Of a stretch of 64,000 bases of DNA, positions 34,001 to 43,100 are shown in pieces. The notes beneath the pieces were generated by a model. The model did not search any database and was not told the origin of the DNA. It worked only from the letters and a program-made list of their open reading frames with translations. The DNA comes from Branchiostoma floridae (Eukaryota > Chordata > Leptocardii > Amphioxiformes > Branchiostomatidae): the NCBI RefSeq assembly GCF_000003815.2, contig NC_049997.1:9913860-9977859 (forward strand), read 5' to 3'. Each line of letters opens with the position of its first letter. Position 1 is the stretch's first letter. The translations under genes and the position numbers were made by a program.

Positions 34001-36072
34001 ACCTTCATCCTCCCCAGCCTGCTGCAAAAGGAGATGGAAGAGTCAGCGTGGTCTCCCGTGTCCAACAAGGCTGTCTACTTTGGTTTGCAGATCAGATGCC
34101 GCACAGAAGTTGACAGCTTCTCATGTGACCTGTTCCCACGGCTGCAGACGCTACTGATGCAAGCACACCAGAACAGACTCAGCCAGCCTCTCCTGTGGAA
34201 AAACAGTGCCAAATGTACCGATGGGAAGGCTGAAGCACTACTGAAGATCACAACGGACAAGAGGCAACTCAACATTTTTGTCAGGAGCCATGATGGCAAC
34301 AGGGAGGACTGCAACTCCATTATGGACATCCTGATAGACATGACATACCGCCTGCTGCACCAAACAAGCCCCGGAGCCAGGTCACGGGACATGGTGCTCA
34401 GCGCCCTGGACCTCCGGGAACACAGATCACAGCCTTATGCCTACAGCAGGGAAGAGGTGTTGACAGCATCAGCAAAGGGGGAGAACCTCATTCATCCTAG
34501 GAGGAACATCCCAGAGAAGGTCATGGATCTCGTGCATGATCTCAGCAGCCTGGAAGGTGCTTACATCTTTAGGGTTTCATATTGGAAAAATAAATGCCTG
34601 CAAATTGTGTATTGCTTGCAAGCATAGATGAGCATTGGAACTTAGCGTTTTGTGAATTTCGGTAATTTTGTATCACAAATCAAAATATCATCAATGGAAG
34701 ATCAGCGTCTTGAGTAACCTGCTCTAATAAGGTTTTTGTCTATTAATCACTTTGTGTTTTGGTACTTGATAACTGCAAAAGAAACCGAGTTCAAGAGCTT
34801 TTAAAACACAGTAGAGTAACAAAGCTGATTGGATGATTGGCGGTTGCCCTTACCTTACAACAGGCATGCGGGGGTGGGTGTTCCAGAAGAGGCCAGAGCT
34901 CATTCATCATCAGACCAACGTCCCAGAGAAGGTCAAGGATTTATTGCAGCAACAACAGCAGCAGCATCTTGGCAACCTGAAAGGTTGGTACCTTTATCAG
35001 TTTATGAGCTGACACTGGACAAAATAAGATTGAAACCTCTTTTTCCCACAGCAAGTAAATTCTATGGATGAAATTCCTCACACGAGTTAAGTTTTGCCTG
35101 ACTAGAAAAAAAAGAAGTTTTGTTCCCCTATGGCAATGGTCAATATGACAAGCTATGAGTGTACTATTAGAATTGATTCTAGTGAGGTATGTGTAGCATT
35201 CAGTGTAGTCGTAGAACTAGAAGTGACAATAGTGATGACTTAGTCTTTAGTGTAGTTGTAGAAGAGGCACTAATGTGGTAGCCTTTGGTGTATCTGTATC
35301 AGCTGCAGTGACACCATAGTGGGATCAATGGGTTTTAGTTGGTTATCTGCCAGGTTGCACATGTCACTGGAAATAGTACAAATTGGCCAAAAAGACAGAT
35401 AACACACCAGAGGTATCAGCAGACTAAAAGCTACAATGTCGCAACAGTAGCTTTTGGCCCGGTAACTGCTCTAGTAGAAGCCACCACACTAGTGGCACTT
35501 TCTGCACTCCTTGAATCCATGAATAGAAGACTCATCTGCAGTGAAATAGTTTTTGTCACTTCAGCGTTGATGGGTCTCTATTTTGAAAATGTTGGTAACT
35601 TGTTTCTTTGCCAATCTTGTTTTCTGGGCTCTTGCATTAGATTTGGAGCCAGCCTTGTCTCTTTGTTTGTCCTCATGTTTGTAACCTGCACAATTATTGT
35701 TGTTACTTTTGATCTCACCATTCCATGTCTGCAAGCCAGTCAATAAAAATGTCATCATTATCAGTATATTTCTTCACAGAAGGTCAGCAGAAGACTTGTG
35801 AAAGTCAGCAGAAGATCTGATCAAGCAGAACTACCCACTGCTGAAGAACAGGCTGCAGGTGTCAGACCTGTTCCCACATCTCATCCAGCTAGAGGGGCTT
35901 TCTGCAGATCGAGGAGACGGAGGACATCTACATAAAAACAACCAGACAGGGGAAGGCGGAGACTCTCCTTGACCTCCTTAGTCACCAGGGAAGGTGCACC
36001 AGTGATGAGTTTGTGGAGATCCTCAGGATTGGAAATCATGATCATATTGTACCGTTAGGCCAATTGAAATGA
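24941..36072 (+). CDS. Gene B: ankyrin-Roc-COR-CARD protein
   Basis: Exons: 24941-25039, 25642-25740, 27003-27101, 29612-29710, 29882-29944, 30358-30492, 30679-30924, about 31173-31280, 31402-31565, 32247-32432, 33755-34556, 34864-34983, 35809-36072. Domains: start motif plus ankyrin repeats (one per 99-nt phase-0 exon), Roc GTPase with P-loop 'GDGQAGKTSL', G3 'DFAGQ' and G4-like 'SHVD', then COR ('VVLDPQWLN'), a short Gln-rich link, and a C-terminal CARD. ANK-Roc-COR followed by a death-fold domain is the layout of DAPK1 without its kinase; here a CARD replaces the Death domain. The CARD exon has a frameshift near 35907. About 800 residues are expected. It probably acts as a GTP-regulated cytosolic scaffold. 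Confidence 0.75.
25427..25468. repeat. Microsatellite (TATG / TA / TG)
   Basis: A run of 'tatg', then 'ta', then 'tg' repeats lies in gene B intron 1. A similar run recurs near 26669-26695 as part of the local duplication. Confidence 0.8.
25642..25740 (+). CDS. Gene B exon 2: ankyrin repeat
   Basis: Exactly 99 nt, phase 0 at both ends ('gtcaaag|gatgg', 'aacaag|gtaaga'). It encodes one 33-residue ankyrin repeat ('DGDTALHKVCRGGHDKVVEL'). It is nearly identical in DNA to the exon at 27003. Confidence 0.8.
25947..26431 (+). mobile_element. pogo-like MITE, family B
   Basis: Starts 'cagtcaaacctgtctatagc' and ends 'gctaatacaggtttgactg', flanked by TA (25945-25946, 26432-26433). It is a close relative of the copy at 55855-56314. 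No transposase is visible. Confidence 0.85.
26448..26650. mobile_element. Hairpin MITE
   Basis: A fold-back with outer ends 'cataattccaccaggtg' and its inverse 'cacctggtggaattatg', about 200 bp in all. It also contains the 'ggtgttcaagacaatctt' segment in both orientations. Confidence 0.75.
27003..27101 (+). CDS. Gene B exon 3: ankyrin repeat, duplicate of exon 2
   Basis: Same length, phase and almost the same sequence as 25642-25740. The only coding change I see turns 'NVINK' into 'NAINK'. Flanking intron sequence ('gccaggcgacgcagaccaat') is duplicated too, so this is a recent exon duplication. Confidence 0.8.
27626..28867. mobile_element. TIR element family D with 31-bp subterminal repeats
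   Basis: Ends are 'gagggtctgcatg' (27626-27638) and 'catgcagaccctc' (28855-28867), with CTGGAT directly repeated outside each end (27620-27625, 28868-28873). Arrays of 'taacgcttaacggtgaattc' lie at about 27650-27735 and 28686-28850. The middle is GC-rich without a transposase. Relatives are at 7038-7230 and at the window end. Confidence 0.75.
29041..29425 (+). mobile_element. LINE 3' remnant
   Basis: Plus-strand frames, with a shift near 29100, read 'LEAVQKRAARFVLN', then 'LGWDTLKNRRAANRLTILQK', then 'SYFPRTIIDWNKLP'. This is the characteristic C-terminal end of many Jockey/RTE-like LINE reverse transcriptase proteins. It is dead and 5'-truncated, in a gene B intron. Confidence 0.8.
29612..29710 (+). 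CDS. Gene B exon 4: ankyrin repeat
   Basis: 99 nt, phase 0 ('tgtgttacag|attgg', 'gataag|gtaaac'). It encodes 'IGRTAVHFACEEGHVKVMEL', a divergent member of the ankyrin series. Confidence 0.8.
29882..29944 (+). CDS. Gene B exon 5: last ankyrin helices
   Basis: 63 nt, phase 0 ('tgattttag|gaaga', 'ttggag|gtaggt'). 'EDKYPVDVAAGLDRYTQFLL' resembles a final truncated ankyrin repeat before the Roc domain. Confidence 0.7.
30358..30492 (+). CDS. Gene B exon 6: Roc GTPase P-loop
   Basis: Phase 0 both ends ('cctacag|acag', 'agaaag|gtaaga'). It has beta-strand 'TIKLILCGDG' and Walker A 'GDGQAGKTSL', the nucleotide-binding start of a Roc (Ras of complex proteins) domain. Confidence 0.85.
30679..30924 (+). 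CDS. Gene B exon 7: Roc domain centre, GC donor
   Basis: The exon starts after 'ccaaacag' and encodes the switch region with 'LHDFAGQAQFY' (the DxxGQ motif of Roc domains) and 'TNAIFPVIYKITDGE'. The frame runs to 'KRQ', where the only suitable donor is 'cag|gcaaga', a GC-AG type intron. If this is not spliced the frame stops at 30966. Confidence 0.75.
31173..31280 (+). CDS. Gene B exon 8: Roc domain end
   Basis: Bounded by 'gctcccag|atcca' and 'aaagcag|gtaagt'. It encodes 'CCSNTDPTYKPRAVLIASHV' followed by 'DK', where 'SHVD' stands at the G4 (N/T-KxD) position. I could not settle the T-run near 31190 by eye, so the first codons and the exact exon length are uncertain by one base. Confidence 0.65.
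31402..31565 (+). CDS. Gene B exon 9: Roc C-terminal helix
   Basis: Phase 1 to 0 ('atttgtag|gtctg', 'ctaaag|gtaaga'). Encodes 'VFLMNCLEAGSREIQRLREV', the usual Roc end where 'C' and 'S' replace the small-GTPase SAK motif. Confidence 0.8.
32247..32432 (+). CDS. Gene B exon 10: start of COR
   Basis: Phase 0 both ends ('catcacag|caaag', 'ggggag|gttaga'). 'MSWQEYLTSIKH' and 'SSYLHDEGEV' fit the N-terminal COR region, where an 'LH..G' motif is conserved. Confidence 0.75.
32503..33586 (+). repeat. Interspersed repeat family C, long copy
   Basis: It runs from 'tacctccatgaaaaaatgga' to 'catggaggtatgaggtcgcc' plus 'gaactctagttt'. It contains a TG microsatellite and serial blocks of 'tatgcaaat..aggac' and 'gggccccctag'. 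The same family lies in reverse at 37860-38645, with pieces at 6726, 39600 and 50350. The end can form a 'cctccat..atggagg' hairpin. The class is unknown. Confidence 0.7.
33755..34556 (+). CDS. Gene B exon 11: COR domain
   Basis: A long 802-nt exon ('cttaatttag|atcat' to 'ctggaag|gtgctt', phase 0 to 1). It has 'SLVVLDPQWLNTSVFGPLLA', the signature of the COR module following Roc, then 'IPLLIKLLQDFQLCHTHDSR' and 'FILPSLL'. COR domains mediate dimerisation in ROCO proteins such as LRRK2 and DAPK1. Its 3' end carries 'ENLIHPRRNIPEKVMDLVHD', repeated in degenerate form by the next exon. Confidence 0.85.
34864..34983 (+). CDS. Gene B exon 12: Gln-rich linker
   Basis: Phase 1 both ends ('ttacaacag|gcatg', 'ctgaaag|gttggt'). 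'PELIHHQTNVPEKVKDLLQQ' echoes the end of exon 11 and runs into a short poly-Gln tract. It probably arose by duplication of that segment. Confidence 0.65.
35809..36072 (+). pseudogene. Gene B exon 13: frameshifted C-terminal CARD
   Basis: After acceptor 'aaagtcag|cagaa' one frame reads the first CARD helices ('DLIKQNYPLLKNRLQVSDLF'). From 35908 the neighbouring frame reads the rest ('IEETEDIYIKTTRQGKAETL', then 'LDLLSHQG') to TGA 36070-36072. One extra base near 35907 separates them. Unshifted reading stops at 35970. A 22-bp imperfect duplication carrying a stop precedes the acceptor. Either this allele has a broken CARD or there is a sequence error; the domain identity itself is clear. Confidence 0.65.
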
Positions 36073-37859
36073 AGGCCACGAGGGGTAGCTTCAGTTCAGT
36101 TACATGTATATTATATGTTTACACTATACTTCATTCCACTAGAGTTGGCTATGTGGATATTAGTTTCTTTGGAACATTAAAGATGACCATAGTACTAGCA
36201 AACACCTAAAGTGTTACTCTGAGGCCGCCTGGGACTCACATCCATATGTCTACATTCATATTACTAGTACAAAAAATAAATGTTCACCATTGATCATTTC
36301 TCTCTCACTGGTAGTGACAACGAATTCCTTAGTTTTCTCAACTCATGTTTGACTGTGTTTACTAGTACTTTGGAGGTTGCCAAACTCCTCAAAATCACCC
36401 ACAATATGACCACAAGTAAAAAACCAAGCAACTAAGGAATCTTTGTAAGAGTGTACAGTATGTTTTGTACAGTTCCGTTACTTCCTAGTCTGTGTAACAA
36501 AAACTCTGCTGTCCAGGGCTGTTAACCTAGCCCCACCCTGCAGAGGAGGCCAGCCAGATGTTGGGCGGGCTGCTACAAGCGAGATTTAATCAGGCTTCAT
36601 TACTTCTGAACCAGTATAATCTAGAGTATAGTGTTTCACAAACTTTGTAATTTGCAAAATAATGTTTGTTCTCAAGTAGAAACAGTCCGTTCCTTGTGAT
36701 ATCACATCCCCTTCTTGGAATGAATCAAATCAACAATTATGACATCTTTGTGATAAATGCAACAAAAGCATCATGAATGAGCAATGTATAGTTTCACTGT
36801 TCCTTGTAACATTCATTTCTTGGGAATTTCAGGGAAGATTCTGCCACCCTAGGAGAGCCAAGGAGAGTAGAACATGCTGTCATATGATTCCAACTAAGAT
36901 CTGACATTCATTCCTGCACATTTCTTCCCTGTCAAACCCAAGGAGATTAAGTAACTTGTTAATATCTGATTCACTCATTGACATCTGATTTCAAATATGA
37001 CATCCCTTACTTTAACCCTGAACAGTAGCGATATAAAGTTGATAAGAAATGAAGATGTTCAATCTAGTAGCTTTTATCTACTCTTTTCATGAATGTTTTG
37101 TTTCAAACAATGTTTGATAGCACATTTGATGGGGCAGGGGGCCTCTCAAATCTAAATGCAAGTGATGATTAATATTTTATATTCTGATAAAAGTCTTTAT
37201 AGTTATTGTTTTTTTACAGTCCCCATGTTGACAGTACCTAAGAATAGATAATATTGCTATTTCTGACACTTTGTTAAGTTATCATTTTAAACATAAAGAA
37301 ATGTTATCCATTTCAAAATAGAGGAATTTTTTTTTTAAATAAAGGAATTGTTGTCATAAATAAAACTGCCTTTCTGTGGCCTAAGTTGATTATAAAAGAG
37401 GCATGTTGGGTAGACACAATTATGTTACACAAAACCAGAAAAAGCAAAGTCCTGATACAGTCATGGTAACGGTATATATATATAAAAAAAGCAAAAGGGC
37501 ACACCGCACAAACTTATCTCAGGAAACGTTATAGGACATGTGCTGGAAAATCATTCACCAAAGCCAAACTCCTTTCCAGTTTAAAGCATTTCTTACGCTG
37601 TTACCGATAATGAATAAAGAAACACACGCCCGATGCTTGTAGACCTATAACTATGTGGAAATTTTCAACCTCGATATCCTCACTCCACTCAGGTGAAAAT
37701 GAGTACCTAATTAACTTCGGAGGACCGTCCCTCAGATATGACGTTAAATGGAGGTCCTATGTATGAGGAGAACCACACCATAATCATGCTAAGAACCCGT
37801 TGCACCTCTCAAAAAGAGAAGGGGCCCTTCCTGATGTGAGCAGATCAAATCTATTCCCT
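36073..37859. other. Gap after gene B; one weak exon candidate
   Basis: AATAAA at 36275 could end gene B. At 36544-36650 an acceptor 'accctgcag|agg' is followed by a frame 'EASQMLGGLLQARFNQASLL' to a stop. It looks coding-like but has no recognised domain and no proven partner exon. The rest is AT-rich with no clear gene. Confidence 0.3.
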
Positions 37860-38645
37860 AAACTAGAGTTCGGAGACCTCATACCTCCATGAAATATTCT
37901 GATTATGCAAATGACTTTCACATTAGCATAATTTATGCTTGCTTATGTACACCTTTAACTAACGTACACAGGTCACAGTGTTGACAGACCAATCATTTAC
38001 TACACGAAATAAGAAAAATTAGGACACTTTCAAATTAATTATGCAAATTAGGGACTTATTTGCATAATTAGTATCTGCTTAACTTCCGCCTGCCACAAAC
38101 TACATATGTAACATGTATTTGAGTGATATATTGGAAAACACTGTAAATATACATTTTCCTCATTAAGTATGCAAATGAAGTCCAAATTTGCATAATTTTG
38201 ATTTCATTATGTACATCTCTGCTACATGTACCTGCATACCAAATATCATGGAAATTCATCATTCCTATGTTCCGTTATGCTTCTTGGAAGATTTTGACAA
38301 AAATGCTCCTGCAGTTCCAGAGCAAGCTGCTAGGGGGTCCAAACATACACCACTTCTTCCTTACATCAAAAGCTATCTGCCACCAAGAAATCAAGACCAT
38401 AGCATGTCCAGATAAAAAGATACAAAAAATTGGAGTTCTGCTGCAGTACCAAGGTCACACACCAGGGGGCCCCAAATTGACCTTGACCTTCGTCTTCCCA
38501 ACCCCTACCCACATACCAAATATCATCGTAGTCCATCGAGAGGTTCTCAAGTTATGATGTCCACAAATATGCGGACACACACACAGACAGACACACAGAC
38601 ACACAGACAGACCAAAAACTATACCTCCATTTTTTCATGGAGGTA
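37860..38645 (-). repeat. Interspersed repeat family C, reverse copy
   Basis: It begins 'aaactagagttcggagacct' and ends in 'ttttttcatggaggtaa', the inverse of 32503-33586. It includes an AC/AG microsatellite and the alternating 'atgcaaat' blocks. Confidence 0.7.
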
Positions 38646-39153
38646 ATAAGGTAGGGAACTTCCCTAGCAGCTTTCATAACCCGATTTTTCTACTGGATCA
38701 CTTAGTCCTCACTTGTAATGACCTGTGCTTGTCTCAATTATGATGTTTCTGACCTGGGGAGAAGAGATGCTGTTACAGTCCTATTCAATGACGTGTAACC
38801 TTCTGCATGTAACCTGCAACCAAGCTCTAAGCAGTGGCTTTCTTGTCACACCTTGGAGTGACCTCCGGGTCTAGTTACATGGTGATCATTGGGTGCTTAC
38901 ATTGACGTTATAACCTTATAGAGATCAAAATAAAAACACACATGTACACAGTCACACCACACATGCAACAAACTTTCTGAAGGATAGGACATGTCCTTGG
39001 TGCTGAAAAATCATTCAGCATTCCTTTCCAGATTATAGAGTATCCTAAAGCTGTTACCGATTTAAAAACATAGAAACGCGCACACGTCCAATGCTTGTAG
39101 ACACCCAGGTGGAAGTTCTTTCAATCCCAACTGGATCTGACTATGAATCTTAC

Positions 39154-39283
39154 TAGCCTCCGTAGCAGGCTCTCTGAGGCCTTTTTCAGCTCATAATACA
39201 CTTTTGCTGGCCATTTCTATTTGTACTGGGTCGCTGATTGCCCAAGCCGAAAAAAGGCCCCAGATAGCCTGCTAGGGAGGCTA
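39154..39283. mobile_element. 130-bp MITE with 9-bp target duplication
   Basis: Ends 'tagcctccgtagcaggc' and 'gcctgctagggaggcta' are imperfect inverted repeats. 'gaatcttac' is directly repeated on each side (39145-39153, 39284-39292). A TIR starting TAGCC with a 9-bp duplication is shared with 51936-52489. Confidence 0.8.
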
Positions 39284-39589
39284 GAATCTTACAGGGGCAT
39301 GACCAACACAGTTTAATGTTTTGGAGAAACATTCATTTGGTAACTTATGCGGTGCATGGAACAAAGCAGTAGGCTTAGCATACAGTGGGAAAAACGGGTT
39401 GATACTTACGGGTTACCTTGTTTACAAAAAGCGACAGAGCTGTTTCATTATGCCAAAGGTCCAGCCCATACTTTGCTATCATGTAGGTGTAACTGACCTT
39501 GAAGGCTTGAACAGGTGTTAAGTTACAGCCAACAATTGGTGCGGTTAATCAATCAAATACCAAGACCATTGCATCACTCACTCACACTC

Positions 39590-39830
39590 GCTATCCATTG
39601 TCATGGCATGTCAAGGACACAAAATACAAAAAATGGAAGTTCTGACGCAGTGCCAAGGTCACACACCAGGGGGTCCAAAATTGACCTTGACCTTCATCTT
39701 CTAAACCCCTGTTCACACACCAAATACATTCCATCTAAAGGTTCTAAAGTTATGCTGACCACAAAGATCCAAAACACACAGACACACCAAAAACTTCACC
39801 TCCTCTTTTCATGGAAGTAGCAAGATATTC
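39590..39830 (-). repeat. Fragment of repeat family C
   Basis: 'gcagtgccaaggtcacacaccaggggg' type text and the terminal 'tttcatgga' match the 38440-38645 part of the reverse copy. Confidence 0.5.
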
Positions 39831-40066
39831 ATATTGATCAGTTTGCCAACCATGCAGTTCAGAGCTGCCTATACACCTGTTCTGCCTTGACACCACTAAG
39901 TACAAAGCCCTGAACAATGTTACGTTGGCTTAGCAAACATGCAGTTTGCTTTTAGTTTGTAAACTTTGTGATCACATGACAGGTAAATATTAACTAACCC
40001 AAGCCTGGAGCCAACTCTACCCAGCATTCCAGACCATGGTACAGGCAAACATCACAACGAGACAAA

Positions 40067-40112
40067 ATGGCTGCTGCAAAAAGTTTGGATTGTGCTAACT
40101 CTAGTGTAAAAG
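40067..40112 (+). CDS. Gene C exon 1: start
   Basis: ATG in context 'acaaaATGg', 15 codons, donor 'aaaag|gtaagg' in phase 1. The phase matches exon 2 exactly. The segment is short and hydrophilic. Confidence 0.65.
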
Positions 40113-43100
40113 GTAAGGAATTCTTTGTTTGCTTCTAAAACATTAAGGCTAAATACGGTACAGACTTATAATCATGATCGATAAAGGATCAATTTTTCAC
40201 CACAAACATATGAAGACTGTGACAAAAGGAAGAAAGTTTGCATGCAGCTCAAAGTTCAATAGGAAAAGCTGGTATCACAAGTTTGAACTTCAAAACTTGA
40301 ATATAGAGACATTTACAAAAGACAAGTTTGTTGTATGCTATTTTCCTCACAAATCATCGGGCTATATCCCTGAGAAACAAATTAGAGGTGAATTGAATGT
40401 CAATAAAAATGTAATTTTAAGGGAAACAAGAACTTAGCTTGGAGGTCAAAGTCCTTCAGATATAGTTTCAACAGCCATTTTCATCAGTAAAAGGCTTTTT
40501 TACTTTTATGGTATTGAATGACTAAAGGAAAAATCACTATCAGGCCTTTTAATTTCTATACATACCAAAACCCTAAGGCAAACAACACTTCATGATTCAG
40601 AAGTTAACGTTATATGTTATATGTTATATTTATCTTTCAAACAGTAGATTTGTAACACCATACCCATTTTCATACAGATCAGCCTGCTGTCTTGCTGCTC
40701 CATACTGATTATGGCACATCTAAAGTAGGAAGCTCATCTTTAGACAGAAAGGTAGCAGAAATAATCAAGGAATATGAACCAGACATCCCTGTATTTAGTA
40801 CTGTTTTACAAGCAACTGAAGAGGATATAAGCACTGCACAACAGGATGGAGTGGTACTGTTACTGCCTAAACTTGACCCAGATGACACTAGGACTGCGTC
40901 TCTTGACTGGCTGACCTTTGACCATCGTGTCAGATACCCCCATCTTCCATCCAAGGTAAGGAGCATAGTGGGACATGCTAATGTCACAAGTAGAGCAGCA
41001 GTAAGGATAAAGAAAGGACGATACCAAGATGCTAAAGTCATTCTCTATACAAATGACATACCAGAGGACACCGAGCATTACAAGGGAGATGAGGAGGCCA
41101 TGGGTATAGGGAAGAAGGAAGACTCCATCCTTGAAGATGCACAAGAGGCTGATGTGGTCTTTTCTCTTGGAAACAAGATGTTTGACCACTTTGAGAACCA
41201 GTTCAGAGCTATAGCTGTTGACAAGCGACCTCAGCATCTTATCTTGGTTCCACGACCTTCCAAGATTTTTGAAGATGCAAAGGCTGAATACAGGAAGGCA
41301 GACACAATGGTGGTCCTGTCCATTGGTAGGGTGACGGGTGTTGAGAAACTGAAGGGATATGACCTTGCTGTTGAATCCCTGAGCATTGTTGCAGACAGGA
41401 TCAAAGTCAAGTATCGTGTCATTGGAGTCAACAAAGATGATGCTGAAACACGCCAGGCAATCCTTGAACACCGTAAGTCAGCAAACCTACACATAACCCT
41501 CCTCCCTTATGGCACACAGAAGGACATCTGTAAAGAGATGATGCAGGCCCACCTGGTCCTGATGCCTTCTCGTGCTGAGCCGTTTGGACTGATCGGTCTG
41601 GAGGCTATCGCAGCTGGAGTTCCTGTTCTTGTATCCAGCAAATCTGGACTAGCAGACTTTGTTCACGAGCATGTAGATGAACTGCATCATTCTATTGTTG
41701 ACATGGATGGAAGTGATGAACATTTCACTGTCAAACATTGGGCTGATGCCATTGAGAGGGTGCTGAAACACAACAGGACAGAGTTCAAAACAGCAGCAAG
41801 GGGCAAACAGCAACTTTTGTCTACAAAGTATTGGGAAGAGTCTCATCAGCAGTTCATTAAAGCCTGTACAAAACCAGGTAAGTTGTTTCTTCAACATTTG
41901 AGGCTGTTGCACATACAATTGGCATCATGTATATGTCGTGTAATGGTTGAGTGTTTGGTCCAGAACAAGAGGTTCTGGGTTTGAACCTCTGACATGCCCG
42001 GCAATGGAGAAGGTACATTGTACTTTTCACACAAATTTCCTCTTCCAGGTCAAAAATTAGTACAGTCAAACCTGCTCAAGACGACCACCTCGGGGACCGG
42101 AAAAAAACGGTCGATTTGGACAGGTGGTCGCAGAGAAGAGTATCGACTCAAAACATGCCCGATGCATAGTATAAATGGTTTCCCTTATGTTTAATGGCAA
42201 ATAGCAAGCACAAAACGAGCACATTTCCTCCCACATTACAGTAGACTGCCCCATTGACCCACCCATTGACCGCCGCCATCTTTATTCTAAACATAACATC
42301 GTAATGGTGGTCAAAATCCGACGCAAACTGGCCGCACAAAATCGTGCTAGTTATCATAAAAAATTGATGAAAACCTCAAGGTTGAAAATGACGCGGTCGT
42401 TATGGGTCCCAATTTTGGCCGGTCGCGTTGGTCAGGTGGTCGTTGAACTTCCACAATTCATGAATAACAAAATTGTGCTAGATACCCTATCCATACTCTC
42501 ATGTCTCATTGGTTCTTGTCCATTAATAGGCTATTGCACAAAACCTCCCTCAAAATGTTTTATAATTGAACATCAACTCATGAATTGATCATGACCAAAT
42601 GTTTAAATGTATCCAGTAACTGGAACACAACAGCCAGAGCAGCCAGAGCAAGGCCAGAAGAGGAGGAGGGATGCAGATCCTATTGACAAGACTGATGAAG
42701 GCAGAACAGCCTTGAAACAAGGTGAGGCTCTAGGGAACTGTTGTCAGCAAAGTTAACATTTAATATTGAGGCATGCAGGGTAACGTTAATTCAGTTTATC
42801 CGTTGGGTAACCTATTTCCGTTGTTTTTAAAACAGGGCATGTACAGATATCAAGATGACGCAGGTTGGTTCAAAATTGCAATATTTTCAGGATATTGCAG
42901 CTTGAAACCACTACCTGTTGCCATGATATCCCTACATACCCTGTTATTAAAGTAACGGATATAGGTTACTCCACGCATAAAGGTGAACCAGCATTATACA
43001 TTACAGTTGATTTTCTCCATTTTGTGATATTCAGTAAAAAAGGTTAAAGGGATATTGGGATTGAATTTAAATTATTATCTTATACAATAGTACTTTTAAC

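Noticed and set aside
34075..34392. Antisense frames over the COR exon
   Set aside because: They mirror a clear COR coding region and have no signals of their own.
40860..41471. 203-codon antisense frame over the glycosyltransferase exon
   Set aside because: The + strand has the E-x7-E motif and consistent splice phase; the antisense product has no recognisable domain.
41930..42005. tRNA gene
   Set aside because: A- and B-box-like motifs are present, but no acceptor stem or anticodon arm can be paired. A SINE remnant fits better.
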